IMG/VR virus record: IMGVR_UViG_3300010389_000024
Span: 1-51,683 of that record
Source of the DNA: a virus
Length of the DNA: 51,683 bases
Direction: 5' to 3' (one strand)
Below, piece by piece: positions 43,401 through 50,527 of this stretch. Under the pieces are notes generated by a model. The model made no database searches and had not been told where the DNA came from. It worked only from the letters and a program-made list of their open reading frames with translations. Positions within the stretch are counted from its first letter, which is position 1; every line of letters begins with the position of its first letter. The position numbers were made by a program, and so were the translations under genes.

Positions 43401-45525
43401 TGATGGAATTAACAATGACCCAGGTTCATTCGTTATCTCCAACTCCAGCTATTCTGCTCCAGATGGTAGAGGTTCTCTAGCGGTTCAGAGAGCAAGACTT
43501 GGATCTTCTATCGCTGCTCATACTGGTACTACAACAATTGACTTGTATGCAAACCAGAATGTAACTGCACAACTTGCAGCAAATATCCCAACTGGAACTG
43601 GAAGTCCTTATGTAATTTCAGTTGACCAGATTGCAGGAATGGCCGTTAATGGTTTCCTCGTAATCAACGACGAAATGATGCAGATTGTTTCGTTCCCTGG
43701 TTCTCAGTCCGTCCAAGTTACTCGTGAAGTTGAAGGAACTACTGAGCAAGCACACAGCATCGGTGATACGATTGAAATTCTTGCAGCAAAAGTTGTTGCA
43801 CAGGATGAAGTTATTGAAGACTTTGATAATGCCGCTTCTTCAATTCGTGTTGCTGCAGCAAACATTGTCTTCGCTGCTGATGACTACATCAAGATTGACA
43901 ACGAATTCTTCAAACTAACTGCTGTAACTCCAGATTCAACTGGTATTACGGTTCTTCAGTTTGCTGACGAGAAGACTATTGGTGCTACTGATGGTCAAGG
44001 ATTTAAGATTCGTTACCGCTACTCACAGTGTCGCCTAACCGCACACGACTTCCTAGACGTTGGTACTGGAAGCAAGGCAAATACTAACTGGCCATTCCTA
44101 CCACTCACACCAAATACTCCTGCTAACGAGACCATTGAAGACCGCCCAGGTCGTGTCTACTACGTTTCTACTGACCAAGATGGTAACTTCTCGGTTGGTA
44201 AGTTCTTCCGAGTTGAGCAGGCAACTGGTAAGGCAACTCTGGATGCATCGGCATTTGACCTCGCTGGTCTATCATCCTTGAGACTGGGTTCAATCGGTGC
44301 TCAACTTGGTGCATCAATTAACGAATTCTCAACTGATGGAACTCTATCACAAAATAGTGATGAAAAAGTTCCAACTCAGAGAGCAGTCAAGACTTATATT
44401 GACAATCTATCTTCTGTTGATGGTAATTTCAGCGTTGGCGGTAACCTAACTGTTACTGGTACAACAACGACTATCGCAACAGTTGATCTTGAAACCAAAG
44501 ATCGCAACATCATCCTCGGCAAGGTTGCTTCTGGAACCTTCACTGGTGACATCCAATTCGGTCAGTCAGAGATCACCAATGTAAGTGATACAACAAATCT
44601 CGCTCCTGGTGTTCAAATTACTTTGACTGGTGGTGGTGGAACTGTAACACTTCCATCTGTTGCTGTTGTTCTTGGTGTTGATGGAACAACTGTTGATATT
44701 GACCAGGCATTCCAAGGTGCAGGTTCTGCAACTGGTGCTAACTTCTCTGCTGGTGGTCCTAGAAATGAGACTGCAAACGGTGGTGGTTTAACCATCCTCG
44801 GTGGTACTGATGGCGATAAGACACTCGCTTTCAATTCAGGACAAAGCAGATTTGATATCAGCGAGTCACTCAACCTTGCATCTGGTAAGGGTTTCTACAT
44901 CAACGGAACTGAGATTGCAACAGAGACAACTCTGTTTGGTCTAACTGTTGGTTCTGGACAAGGTGGTCTTGTTACAACAACTGGAACCCAAACTCTTACC
45001 AACAAAACGATTGAAGGTGCTACTCTAACTGGTACATTAACCGCTGGTGGTGCTGCTGGTTCTGCTGGACAAGCATTGTTCTCAACTGGAACTGGTGTTC
45101 AATGGCAAACGATTTCAGTTGATGCAACTGCAATCACCAACGGCACTTCAAATGTTACTGCAGCGAGCAATGCAAACGTAACGGTTCAGACAGGTGGTTC
45201 ACTCTGTGCAACCTTTGATACCTCTAACAACCTAACCGTTGTTGGAACTGTCACTGCACAGTCTTCCATCGTCCTCAAGGACAACGTAGAGACCATCTCC
45301 GATGCTCTTGCTAAGGTAATGAACCTACGCGGTGTTGAGTTTGACTACAAGGCAAATGGACGCCACTCCATCGGTGTTGTTGCAGAGGAGGTAGAAAGCG
45401 TATTTGACTGCCTGGTCGTTGAGACTGATGGCATCAAGTCCGTTGCTTACCAAAACCTTGTTGCTGTCCTCATTGAGGCAGTCAAGGATCTCAAGAAAGA
45501 GATTGATCAACTAAGAGGAGTCTGA
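40408..45525 (+). CDS. Large tail fibre with carbohydrate-binding-like repeats, beta-helix and C-terminal S74 chaperone domain
   Basis: The protein has 1705 residues. Residues 8-355 hold about five repeats of the CBM5/12-like type (W-x-x-x-x-x-Y-x-x-x-D-I/V-V-K-Y-G-x-x-x-Y), such as WSASTAYVIDDIVKYGANSY and WSSTTVYQLGDVVNRNGNSY. A beta-helix like that of the 844-residue fibre follows. It is split at about residues 498-726 by a helical insert that resembles modules in gp7. GGTSGA and RVYYVSTDQDGNFSVG segments come next. The last 87 residues (from Ser1619: SSIVLKDNVETISDALAKVM, GVVAEEVESVFD, YQNLVAVLIEAVKDLKKEI) are an intramolecular chaperone of the S74 type, which trimerises fibres and usually cuts itself off. 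The usual S-D-x-R-x-K is S-S-I-V-L-K here, so cleavage is uncertain. It is probably a main receptor-binding fibre. Confidence 0.85.
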   Translation: MADFRLGRLKFKWRGDWSASTAYVIDDIVKYGANSYVCVVNHTSAGSETSFYSSDLSNWELHTEGLRHRGDWAASTWYALNDIVKYGNTQYRATTGHTSTQTIAFQNWSSYVDGLLFEDSWSSTTNYQKGDVVTYGGYTYVSNGESINVAPNTNNAIWKILTTGFLAQGDYNSAEVYEPGNVVKYGGNTYACRVTTNTEQYQIATATGDGSLATYTFLTSVSSAPFGVGDSVTVSGSSIGGYNGTFRVVSSSTTGFVVSNATTGSATGGILNYIPVPTNTRFWDLIIEGFSWNGQWSSTTVYQLGDVVNRNGNSYICITSNTLGAATAPELDSQGNYWNYISQGGDAAQVLQETGDLLYQAAGGINRIALPAGSIGTAEEQREASGRVLTVGGSPLLPRWETNSVTAPVYYVTKEGSDANNGRSISRGFASLRHACDFIAAKTGADAPSASNPHTIYVKAGVYQETLPIQIPQFVSVIGDNLRTSVIKPKTGLDSDMQAIVLGTSVSHLKFGDTVYNSTGTKSAKVLDSDYATNVHLLDLTGGKWDTNDLYVDIVSHTHADAHDLILSNREFIAAEAYHRHAANDGAVLGTQAVVKDRLEEFIDALVFNVKAGQNNKVWDFASARIGGTDITGNDTQDTNLLNYIDSIATQVMRNETVTISSGNTLTQVKDTSQTVDSSSPYCASVASAITTLTGIVTTAISNGNMNATTKVEPYIAITAATTRVNNESTMFYVGSHTTIKDLIFEGMDGFAPSGSNDQDMDTATIKGVYFRLDPNSPIQKSPYIQNCTAIGGAAVGILIDGAVHAHFDNSSTPSYKSMVFDAYTQILDGGVGFYVTRGASSEVVSCFTYYAHISYTSTRGGKIRAVSGNSSYGKYGVISRGFDDTESTVNGNVKGLRLELDPQAAKNGTFQVGERIQGGTSGAIGELISDQSPSNYLYFFPITGTFVQGEVVTGQTSTAYITLLNNSDAVTGQKGFLLTVAGLAAAPDQGGSVEMVDDGINNDPGSFVISNSSYSAPDGRGSLAVQRARLGSSIAAHTGTTTIDLYANQNVTAQLAANIPTGTGSPYVISVDQIAGMAVNGFLVINDEMMQIVSFPGSQSVQVTREVEGTTEQAHSIGDTIEILAAKVVAQDEVIEDFDNAASSIRVAAANIVFAADDYIKIDNEFFKLTAVTPDSTGITVLQFADEKTIGATDGQGFKIRYRYSQCRLTAHDFLDVGTGSKANTNWPFLPLTPNTPANETIEDRPGRVYYVSTDQDGNFSVGKFFRVEQATGKATLDASAFDLAGLSSLRLGSIGAQLGASINEFSTDGTLSQNSDEKVPTQRAVKTYIDNLSSVDGNFSVGGNLTVTGTTTTIATVDLETKDRNIILGKVASGTFTGDIQFGQSEITNVSDTTNLAPGVQITLTGGGGTVTLPSVAVVLGVDGTTVDIDQAFQGAGSATGANFSAGGPRNETANGGGLTILGGTDGDKTLAFNSGQSRFDISESLNLASGKGFYINGTEIATETTLFGLTVGSGQGGLVTTTGTQTLTNKTIEGATLTGTLTAGGAAGSAGQALFSTGTGVQWQTISVDATAITNGTSNVTAASNANVTVQTGGSLCATFDTSNNLTVVGTVTAQSSIVLKDNVETISDALAKVMNLRGVEFDYKANGRHSIGVVAEEVESVFDCLVVETDGIKSVAYQNLVAVLIEAVKDLKKEIDQLRGV
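44318..44361 (+). repeat. 44-bp segment identical to 29205-29248
   Basis: This is the second copy of the identity shared by the two beta-helix fibre genes, 15.1 kb apart in direct orientation. Confidence 0.9.
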
Positions 45526-45528
45526 TAA

Positions 45529-46071
45529 ATGGCTGTAACACTAGACGCAAACGGGGTTAATATAAATGGACTAACATTGGTTAGTCCACCAGCAGGATTA
45601 TCATATAAAGCTGGAGAATACTCCACTAGACAAAATATCGGAGGAGCACCAACTACCATATGGGATGCTTCTTCATATTTTTTAGGCACTACTGGATTTA
45701 CTAAAAAAAGCACTACTTCAACTATCATTGTTCAAGGACAGTGTTTAGGATTGGACCAATATTCATATCCGTATGGCGGAACTCATATTAGATTGAGACA
45801 TAGTGATGGCACCGATTATTATAAGTATGTTGGTAGTCAATATACTCACAATGGTGATGGTGCTCAAACTGTTTTTTGGAAAGTAAATTGTTTTTGGACT
45901 GCTGCCGATTTGGGCAATAAATCTGGAAGTTTTACAGTTCATTGGGGTTACAATAATAGTAATGGTGGTACTGGAGATAAACCATGGGAGAGTGTTTGGA
46001 ATTTCAACAATAGTGATGACGGCAGATCCAGACAACAAGGTTCAACTACAAGTATTATAGAGGTGGCATAA
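45529..46071 (+). CDS. Small tandem-paralogue tail protein 1 of 3
   Basis: The product has 180 residues. GAGGAG at 45515-45520 is a good ribosome site. It is the first of three adjacent paralogues. The shared core is Y-(S/C)-Y-P-Y-x-G, then a Y/W-V-G-x-x-Y strand, a W(T/S)-x-x-(D/E)-L/I turn, T/S-G-(S/T), and a C-terminal W-N-x-N-x-S-D-D-x-R-x-x-Q-Q/K-G-S signature. In this copy these appear as YSYPYGGTHIRLRHSDGTDY, FWTAADLGNKSGSFTVHWGY and VWNFNNSDDGRSRQQGS. The N-terminus (VTLDANGVNINGLTLVSPPA) resembles the short N-terminal segments of phage fibre tips. I do not recognise the family. The place right after the S74 fibre suggests receptor-tip or accessory adhesin proteins. Confidence 0.7.
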   Translation: MAVTLDANGVNINGLTLVSPPAGLSYKAGEYSTRQNIGGAPTTIWDASSYFLGTTGFTKKSTTSTIIVQGQCLGLDQYSYPYGGTHIRLRHSDGTDYYKYVGSQYTHNGDGAQTVFWKVNCFWTAADLGNKSGSFTVHWGYNNSNGGTGDKPWESVWNFNNSDDGRSRQQGSTTSIIEVA

Positions 46072-46072
46072 A

Positions 46073-46609
46073 ATGGCTAGTATTAGTGGAACTACACTAA
46101 CATATGGCAGTAATCAAACACAGACTACTGCTGGAGGAAAAATTGTCAACTATGGTTTTGCGAAGTATTCTACACGCACTTCACTTCCAGTAACAGGAAG
46201 TTCTGAATATACTATGTGGAATGGTGCTTCTATGACAAGATCTTTATCTAATTCATATATCAGGGGAACTGGAATGCTTCCTGGAAATGGTAGATATAGT
46301 TATCCATATGGCGGTTGTTTTTGTGCTTTAGTAAGACCAGATGGTTCTAGATTAACCAGATGGGTTGGAACTTTGTACCAGCCTTGTTTAGAGGGAGACA
46401 ATCAAGAAGTAATTTGGCACACAGATTACACTTGGTCTGCTAGTGATATTGGTACTCAAACTGGAACATATAGATTAGATTTTGGATACTGGTCTATTAA
46501 TAATTCTGATAATAGATGGGCCAATATTTGGAATCCTAACGCTTCAGACGATAGTAGAGGATACCAAAAAGGGTCAGTTAGTTTTATAGAAGAAATCGCA
46601 TACGGTTAA
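46073..46609 (+). CDS. Small tandem-paralogue tail protein 2 of 3
   Basis: The product has 178 residues and starts 2 bases after the previous stop. It shares the paralogue core: YSYPYGGCFCALVRPDGSRL, YTWSASDIGTQTGTYRLDFG and IWNPNASDDSRGYQKGS. It has three Cys in the middle (two in GGCFCAL, one in YQPCLEG) that the first copy lacks, so a disulfide or metal site could be specific to this copy. The N-terminal half diverges strongly from the first copy, while the C-terminal half is better kept. No late box lies between the genes, so it is probably co-transcribed with its neighbours. The function is unknown; an adhesin subunit is likely from context. Confidence 0.7.
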   Translation: MASISGTTLTYGSNQTQTTAGGKIVNYGFAKYSTRTSLPVTGSSEYTMWNGASMTRSLSNSYIRGTGMLPGNGRYSYPYGGCFCALVRPDGSRLTRWVGTLYQPCLEGDNQEVIWHTDYTWSASDIGTQTGTYRLDFGYWSINNSDNRWANIWNPNASDDSRGYQKGSVSFIEEIAYG

Positions 46610-46613
46610 AATT

Positions 46614-47129
46614 ATGGCAATTACATTAAATTCAAATAGCATAACATTCAATGATGGATCTACTCAAGTTAGTGGAGATAGATTAATTAACGTAACTGTA
46701 TCTAGTAATAGCACCAGAAATGCTAGTATTCAAGTAGCAAATCAAGTTTTGTGGCAGCATAATTTCACAAGAATTCTTTCAAATAGTGATATTAGAGTAA
46801 CTTCACATTTACCTGGAACTGGTGCATATTGTTATCCATATTTTGGTACTTACTGCGAATTAGTTAATCCTTCTGGAGGCACTTATAGATCTTACGTTGG
46901 ATCTAATTATCAACATGCATGGCCTGCTGCGGAAGTTAATTTTTGGAATGATTATATGTGGACATCAAATGAATTGAGCAGTGAAACTGGCACTTGGTCT
47001 ATTAGATATGGATGGCAACATACTGGATCTGGAACTTGTAGTATTTTTAATACTTGGAATTATAACAGTAGTGATGACAACAGATCATTCCAGCAAGGAT
47101 CTACTTCAGTAGTAAAAGAATATAAATAA
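46614..47129 (+). CDS. Small tandem-paralogue tail protein 3 of 3
   Basis: The product has 171 residues. It shares the core: YCYPYFGTYCELVNPSGGTY, YMWTSNELSSETGTWSIRYG and TWNYNSSDDNRSFQQGS. Its N-terminal segment (SNSITFNDGSTQVSGDRLIN) contains a FNDGSTQ motif that is common at the start of short phage fibre proteins and that the other two copies lack in this form. The start is 4 bases after the previous stop. A perfect TATAAATA overlaps its stop codon and probably drives the next gene. The three copies are too diverged for a recent duplication, and this suggests long-kept but diversified functions. The ligand is unknown. Confidence 0.7.
   Translation: MAITLNSNSITFNDGSTQVSGDRLINVTVSSNSTRNASIQVANQVLWQHNFTRILSNSDIRVTSHLPGTGAYCYPYFGTYCELVNPSGGTYRSYVGSNYQHAWPAAEVNFWNDYMWTSNELSSETGTWSIRYGWQHTGSGTCSIFNTWNYNSSDDNRSFQQGSTSVVKEYK
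47121..47128 (+). promoter_or_regulatory. T4-type late promoter TATAAATA
   Basis: A perfect TATAAATA overlaps the TAA stop of the preceding gene and lies 24 bases before the ATG at 47153. AAGGGG in between can serve as ribosome site. Confidence 0.85.
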
Positions 47130-47152
47130 TTGAGTAAAAAGGGGTAAAAGAA

Positions 47153-47575
47153 ATGTCTTTATTTTTAAAAGCAATTGACAACTGCTTGGTGGCAAATGGA
47201 GCAAGTGCTGGGCAATTTTTGCTTATTGGAGATGATAATTATGAAAATGTAACACAATGGTTTTGTGAGGAATCACAAATTCCCTCTGAGTCTCAAGTAG
47301 AAGAAGAATTGCAAAGGTTGCTTGCAGAATGGTCTTCCAGTGAATATCAAAGACATAGAGCTCGTTTATATCCTTCCATTGGTGAATTAGCAGATGCTAT
47401 TTATCACAAAGAAGTTAACGCTGATAATAGCAAGATGCAGGAATACATTGAAAAATGCGAAGCTGTAAAAGCATTATTCCCCAAAGATAATAGCGGAAAC
47501 GCAGAAATTTTTGTAAATCCAGAAGGAAAAGCAATTCTTCGTTACAACCCACTTCCATTTACTCCTGGAGCATGA
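47153..47575 (+). CDS. Small tail-associated protein with YPSIGEL motif
   Basis: The product has 140 residues. The segment YQRHRARLYPSIGELADAIY (about residues 64-83), followed by HKE and a short helix ending ALFPK, matches a motif widespread in phage tail and fibre-assembly proteins (R-x-x-x-Y-P-S-I-x-x-x-L-D-x-I-Y-H). The N-terminal 60 residues are acidic and helical. A perfect late promoter and AAGGGG precede it. It follows the three adhesin-like paralogues, which fits a fibre-associated or fibre-assembly role. The precise function of this motif family is not known to me. Confidence 0.65.
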   Translation: MSLFLKAIDNCLVANGASAGQFLLIGDDNYENVTQWFCEESQIPSESQVEEELQRLLAEWSSSEYQRHRARLYPSIGELADAIYHKEVNADNSKMQEYIEKCEAVKALFPKDNSGNAEIFVNPEGKAILRYNPLPFTPGA

Positions 47576-47606
47576 TATAATTACCAATTAATGTGATCTG
47601 TAAATT

Positions 47607-48293
47607 ATGAATGATTATTCTTTTGACAGTGAACCCATTTGTATTTTCCCTTCGGTAATAAAAAAATATTCTTTCAACAAACCAGAAGAATTGAAAGAAT
47701 GTGTTAGTGATTTAATTAATAAAAAATTTAAAGATAACGATTTTAATTCACATCACTCGGAAACTTTATCATTCTTCAATAATGTTTCTGGTGATAGTCT
47801 TTTCAAACAACACAGGGATGATTTTCCCATCATAAAAGAATTTGAAGAATTTTCTTTAAAATGTGCAAATCATTATGCAACAGAAGTATTAGATTATACT
47901 ATTACTGATGGCATGTTATGCACAAATTCTTGGTTAAACTATTATAGCACTTTAGATTCGCATCAAGAACCCCACGTGCATGTAAATTCTTTAATTAGTT
48001 CAAATTATTTTGCTAATTATAACAAAAAAGTACATGCTCCATTATTTTTTAAAAAATGTGAGGAGATAGGTCATATACCCTTCTTATCTCAACGCAGAAA
48101 AAATGTAGACAATCCAGCGTTATGGGATACTGCCTACTTAGATTACAATGAAGGTGACATAGTTTTTTGGCAGTCACACTTATTCCATTATGTACCAAAA
48201 AGTTTGGAGATTGGTAGAATATCTGTGTCGTGTAATTATGTGCCATCTTTAGTAGATCTTGGTGGATATGGTTTTAGGGTATCACCAGCATGA
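47607..48293 (+). CDS. Putative 2-oxoglutarate/Fe(II)-dependent oxygenase
   Basis: The protein has 228 residues. The pattern matches the 2OG-FeII_Oxy_5 group: SWLNYYSTLDSHQEPHVHVN with His123 and His125 as likely first metal ligands, then SLISSNYFANY, GDIVFWQSHLFHYVPKS with distal His191 or His194, and IGRISVSCNYV with the 2-oxoglutarate-binding Arg. Such enzymes hydroxylate proteins or small molecules using O2 and 2-oxoglutarate, and cyanophages carry several of unknown substrate. The gene is very AT-rich (14 of 60 bases G+C at 47701-47760), unlike its neighbours. It has no clear ribosome site; a TATAAT at 47576-47581 could be a host-type -10 box. It is isolated among virion genes and followed by a terminator, so it looks like inserted cargo. 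Confidence 0.75.
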   Translation: MNDYSFDSEPICIFPSVIKKYSFNKPEELKECVSDLINKKFKDNDFNSHHSETLSFFNNVSGDSLFKQHRDDFPIIKEFEEFSLKCANHYATEVLDYTITDGMLCTNSWLNYYSTLDSHQEPHVHVNSLISSNYFANYNKKVHAPLFFKKCEEIGHIPFLSQRRKNVDNPALWDTAYLDYNEGDIVFWQSHLFHYVPKSLEIGRISVSCNYVPSLVDLGGYGFRVSPA

Positions 48294-48295
48294 TT

Positions 48296-48303
48296 TATAA
48301 ATA
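48296..48303 (+). promoter_or_regulatory. T4-type late promoter TATAAATA at neck operon start
   Basis: A perfect TATAAATA overlapping the left arm of a terminator hairpin, 26 bases before the gp13 ATG. It should start the neck-terminase operon. Confidence 0.85.
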
Positions 48304-48329
48304 CCCGTAGGAAACTATGGGTATTTTTT
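48299..48329 (+). terminator. Rho-independent terminator with GAAA tetraloop
   Basis: A 12-bp stem (AAATACCCGTAG at 48299-48310 with CTATGGGTATTT at 48315-48326, one G-T pair), a GAAA loop and a T run to 48329. It ends at the gp13 start codon. It should stop transcription from the oxygenase gene. Confidence 0.88.
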
Positions 48330-49133
48330 ATGGCTCAGCCTGCAAGTAGGACCGAGCTAAGGGACTATTGTCTTAGACAGTTAGGGTTCCCAGTTCTGGA
48401 AATTAACGTAGACGACGATCAGATTGAAGACGCCATTGACGACGCTCTTCAGTATTATCGTGAGCGTCATTATGATGGCGTTGAGCGTATGTACCTCAAG
48501 CATCTGTTCACCGCAGCAGATGAGACAAAGTTTGATACTTCTAATACAATTACAACCATCAGTGGAACTGATTGGGAAGAGAGAAATAGATATATTGAGA
48601 TCCCATCTCACGTCATGGGAATCTCTAGAGTCTTTGGACTTGCTAGCAATGCTATCAGAAACAACCTGTTTGGTATTGAGTATCAGATCTTCCTGAATGA
48701 TCTCTATGCTGTTGGTTCACTAGACATGCTTAACTACTTCATGGTTAAGCAGTGGATGGAAACGATTGATATGGTACTCAACAATGGTTCGTTTGTTGAG
48801 TTCAGATTTAACCAGCGTCAAGATAGACTCTATCTAGATGTAGGTAAAGACATGCTTGATGAAGATGTTTATGTGATCATTGATTGCTACAGAGCATTGG
48901 ATCCAGACACATTTACTCAGGTCTACAACGATCCATTTGTCAAGAAGTATACTACAGCATTGATCAAGCGTCAGTGGGGTCAGAACTTGATTAAGTTCAA
49001 TGGCATTCAACTCCCTGGTGGTGTTAGTATGAATGGTAGAGAGTTGTTCACAGACGCACAGGCAGAGATTGCTGCTCTCATGGAAGCATCTAGCAGCACA
49101 TATGAACTACCTCCAATGGACATGATCGGATGA
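48330..49133 (+). CDS. gp13: Neck protein gp13 (head completion)
   Basis: The protein has 267 residues (T4 gp13 has 309). The N-terminus (RTELRDYCLRQLGFPVLEIN followed by VDDDQIEDAIDDALQYYRER) is highly characteristic of gp13. Further typical parts are the GISRVFGLASNAIRNNLFGI region and IDCYRALDPDTFTQVYNDPF at about 182-201. gp13 and gp14 form the neck that seals the filled head and lets the tail join. The start codon directly follows the T tract of a terminator, and no ribosome site lies in the gap. A short leader transcript from the TATAAATA box is expected. The stop overlaps the gp14 start (ATGA). Confidence 0.93.
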   Translation: MAQPASRTELRDYCLRQLGFPVLEINVDDDQIEDAIDDALQYYRERHYDGVERMYLKHLFTAADETKFDTSNTITTISGTDWEERNRYIEIPSHVMGISRVFGLASNAIRNNLFGIEYQIFLNDLYAVGSLDMLNYFMVKQWMETIDMVLNNGSFVEFRFNQRQDRLYLDVGKDMLDEDVYVIIDCYRALDPDTFTQVYNDPFVKKYTTALIKRQWGQNLIKFNGIQLPGGVSMNGRELFTDAQAEIAALMEASSSTYELPPMDMIG

Positions 49134-50527
49134 AAAAGGTTTACTTCCCACAACATGGCGGAAACAGAACCGAACAGAATCTCGTACAAGATCTTGTGGA
49201 CGAGCAAATCAGGTTGTTTGGTGCTGATGTATTTTATATACCTAGAGTCAGTCTAAGAGATAAGACTTTGGGTGAAGTTGTTCAGTCAGAATTCAATCAG
49301 AGTTACATGATTGAAATGATGCTGGTCAACGTAGAAGGTTTTGGAGCGGGTTCTGAGTTCGTGAGTAAGTTTGGACTTAGAATCACAGATGAGATTACCT
49401 TTGTAGTTTCACGTAGAAGATGGGAGCAGTCTGCTAATCCTGCATTGAATCTAGCAGTAGATGGTAGACCTAACGAGGGAGATCTAATTTACTATCCCCT
49501 CACAGAAGATATCTACGAAATCAAATACGTTGAGCGAGAACAACCATTCTTCCAACTGGGCAAACAGTATTTTTATATTCTTACCGCTGAGCTCTACGAA
49601 CAAGGAGCAGACAAGTTTGACACAGGCGTTGACGAAATTGACGATATTGAAAGAGAGTTCAGCAACATCACCACGCTTAACCTTGGTCTTACTACCAGAC
49701 AGCAAGCTACAGGAACTGTTACTGTGGATGCAGGCGGTGCGATTACTTCAGCAACCGTAACTCTTGCTGGAACTGGATATAACGAAGCACCAGGAGTTAC
49801 GATTACTGGTGCTGGCACTGGTGGAATTATTGAGTCATCTATCTCAGATGGTGGAGTAGTATCTCTCTTGGTTGTGAATGGTGGTTCTGGATACACAACT
49901 CCACCAACGATCACAATTGATGCACCACCAGAAGCAATTCAATTCATCACTGATGAGCATGTTGTTATTGGTGGTTTTGTTCAGCAGAGTGCTGCAAGAA
50001 ACTGGACTTCATCAAATAGTGTAATTACAGTTACAGCACTTGGAAACTTTGACCCAACATTTGCAACCACCACACAGAACAAGTATTTCTATTGGAAGTT
50101 TGAAGACAAGAGAATCTCGTATGTCTACACATACAATGGAACTGACGTAACGACTGTTCCTGGGTTCTTCTACTATGACTCAGCAAACTTACAGTATGTC
50201 ATCAATGCATATACGGAGACTACCACCAGTGGTCAAAGAGCAACAATGTATGACCTTGACAGTGCAACGATTGCTGAGGTAGCAGATTGGAATGGATCAA
50301 CATATACCCTAGAGGTCATGAACCGTACAGGTAACTTCATTGATGGTGATCTCATTCGCGGCGTTGAGTCAAATGCGATATATACACTAGGAACATTCTC
50401 TACCATTGATAATACAAGCATTGAGTTTGATCAAAACCAAGCGATTGAAGACGGTGCCGACGACTCCTTACGTGTAGATCTCGGTGGTCGCCGTATCATT
50501 AAAAAAAAAAATACAGGTAGCTTCTGA
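49130..50527 (+). CDS. gp14: Neck protein gp14 with extended C-terminal adhesin-like region
   Basis: The protein has 465 residues, much longer than T4 gp14 (256). The first 180 residues (KKVYFPQHGGNRTEQNLVQD, LFGADVFYIPR, the FVVSRRRWEQSA region) are typical gp14. At about residues 200-270 lie two GSGYTT-type beta modules (AGTGYNEAPGVTITGAGTGG and VNGGSGYTTPPTITIDAPP), the same kind as in gp7 and the DUF4815 protein. The C-terminal end (DLGGRRIIKKKNTGSF) looks like the usual gp14 end, so the modules appear to be inserted internally. Eleven As (50501-50511) near the end could cause slippage. The stop overlaps the gp15 start (TGATG). Confidence 0.9.
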   Translation: MKKVYFPQHGGNRTEQNLVQDLVDEQIRLFGADVFYIPRVSLRDKTLGEVVQSEFNQSYMIEMMLVNVEGFGAGSEFVSKFGLRITDEITFVVSRRRWEQSANPALNLAVDGRPNEGDLIYYPLTEDIYEIKYVEREQPFFQLGKQYFYILTAELYEQGADKFDTGVDEIDDIEREFSNITTLNLGLTTRQQATGTVTVDAGGAITSATVTLAGTGYNEAPGVTITGAGTGGIIESSISDGGVVSLLVVNGGSGYTTPPTITIDAPPEAIQFITDEHVVIGGFVQQSAARNWTSSNSVITVTALGNFDPTFATTTQNKYFYWKFEDKRISYVYTYNGTDVTTVPGFFYYDSANLQYVINAYTETTTSGQRATMYDLDSATIAEVADWNGSTYTLEVMNRTGNFIDGDLIRGVESNAIYTLGTFSTIDNTSIEFDQNQAIEDGADDSLRVDLGGRRIIKKKNTGSF

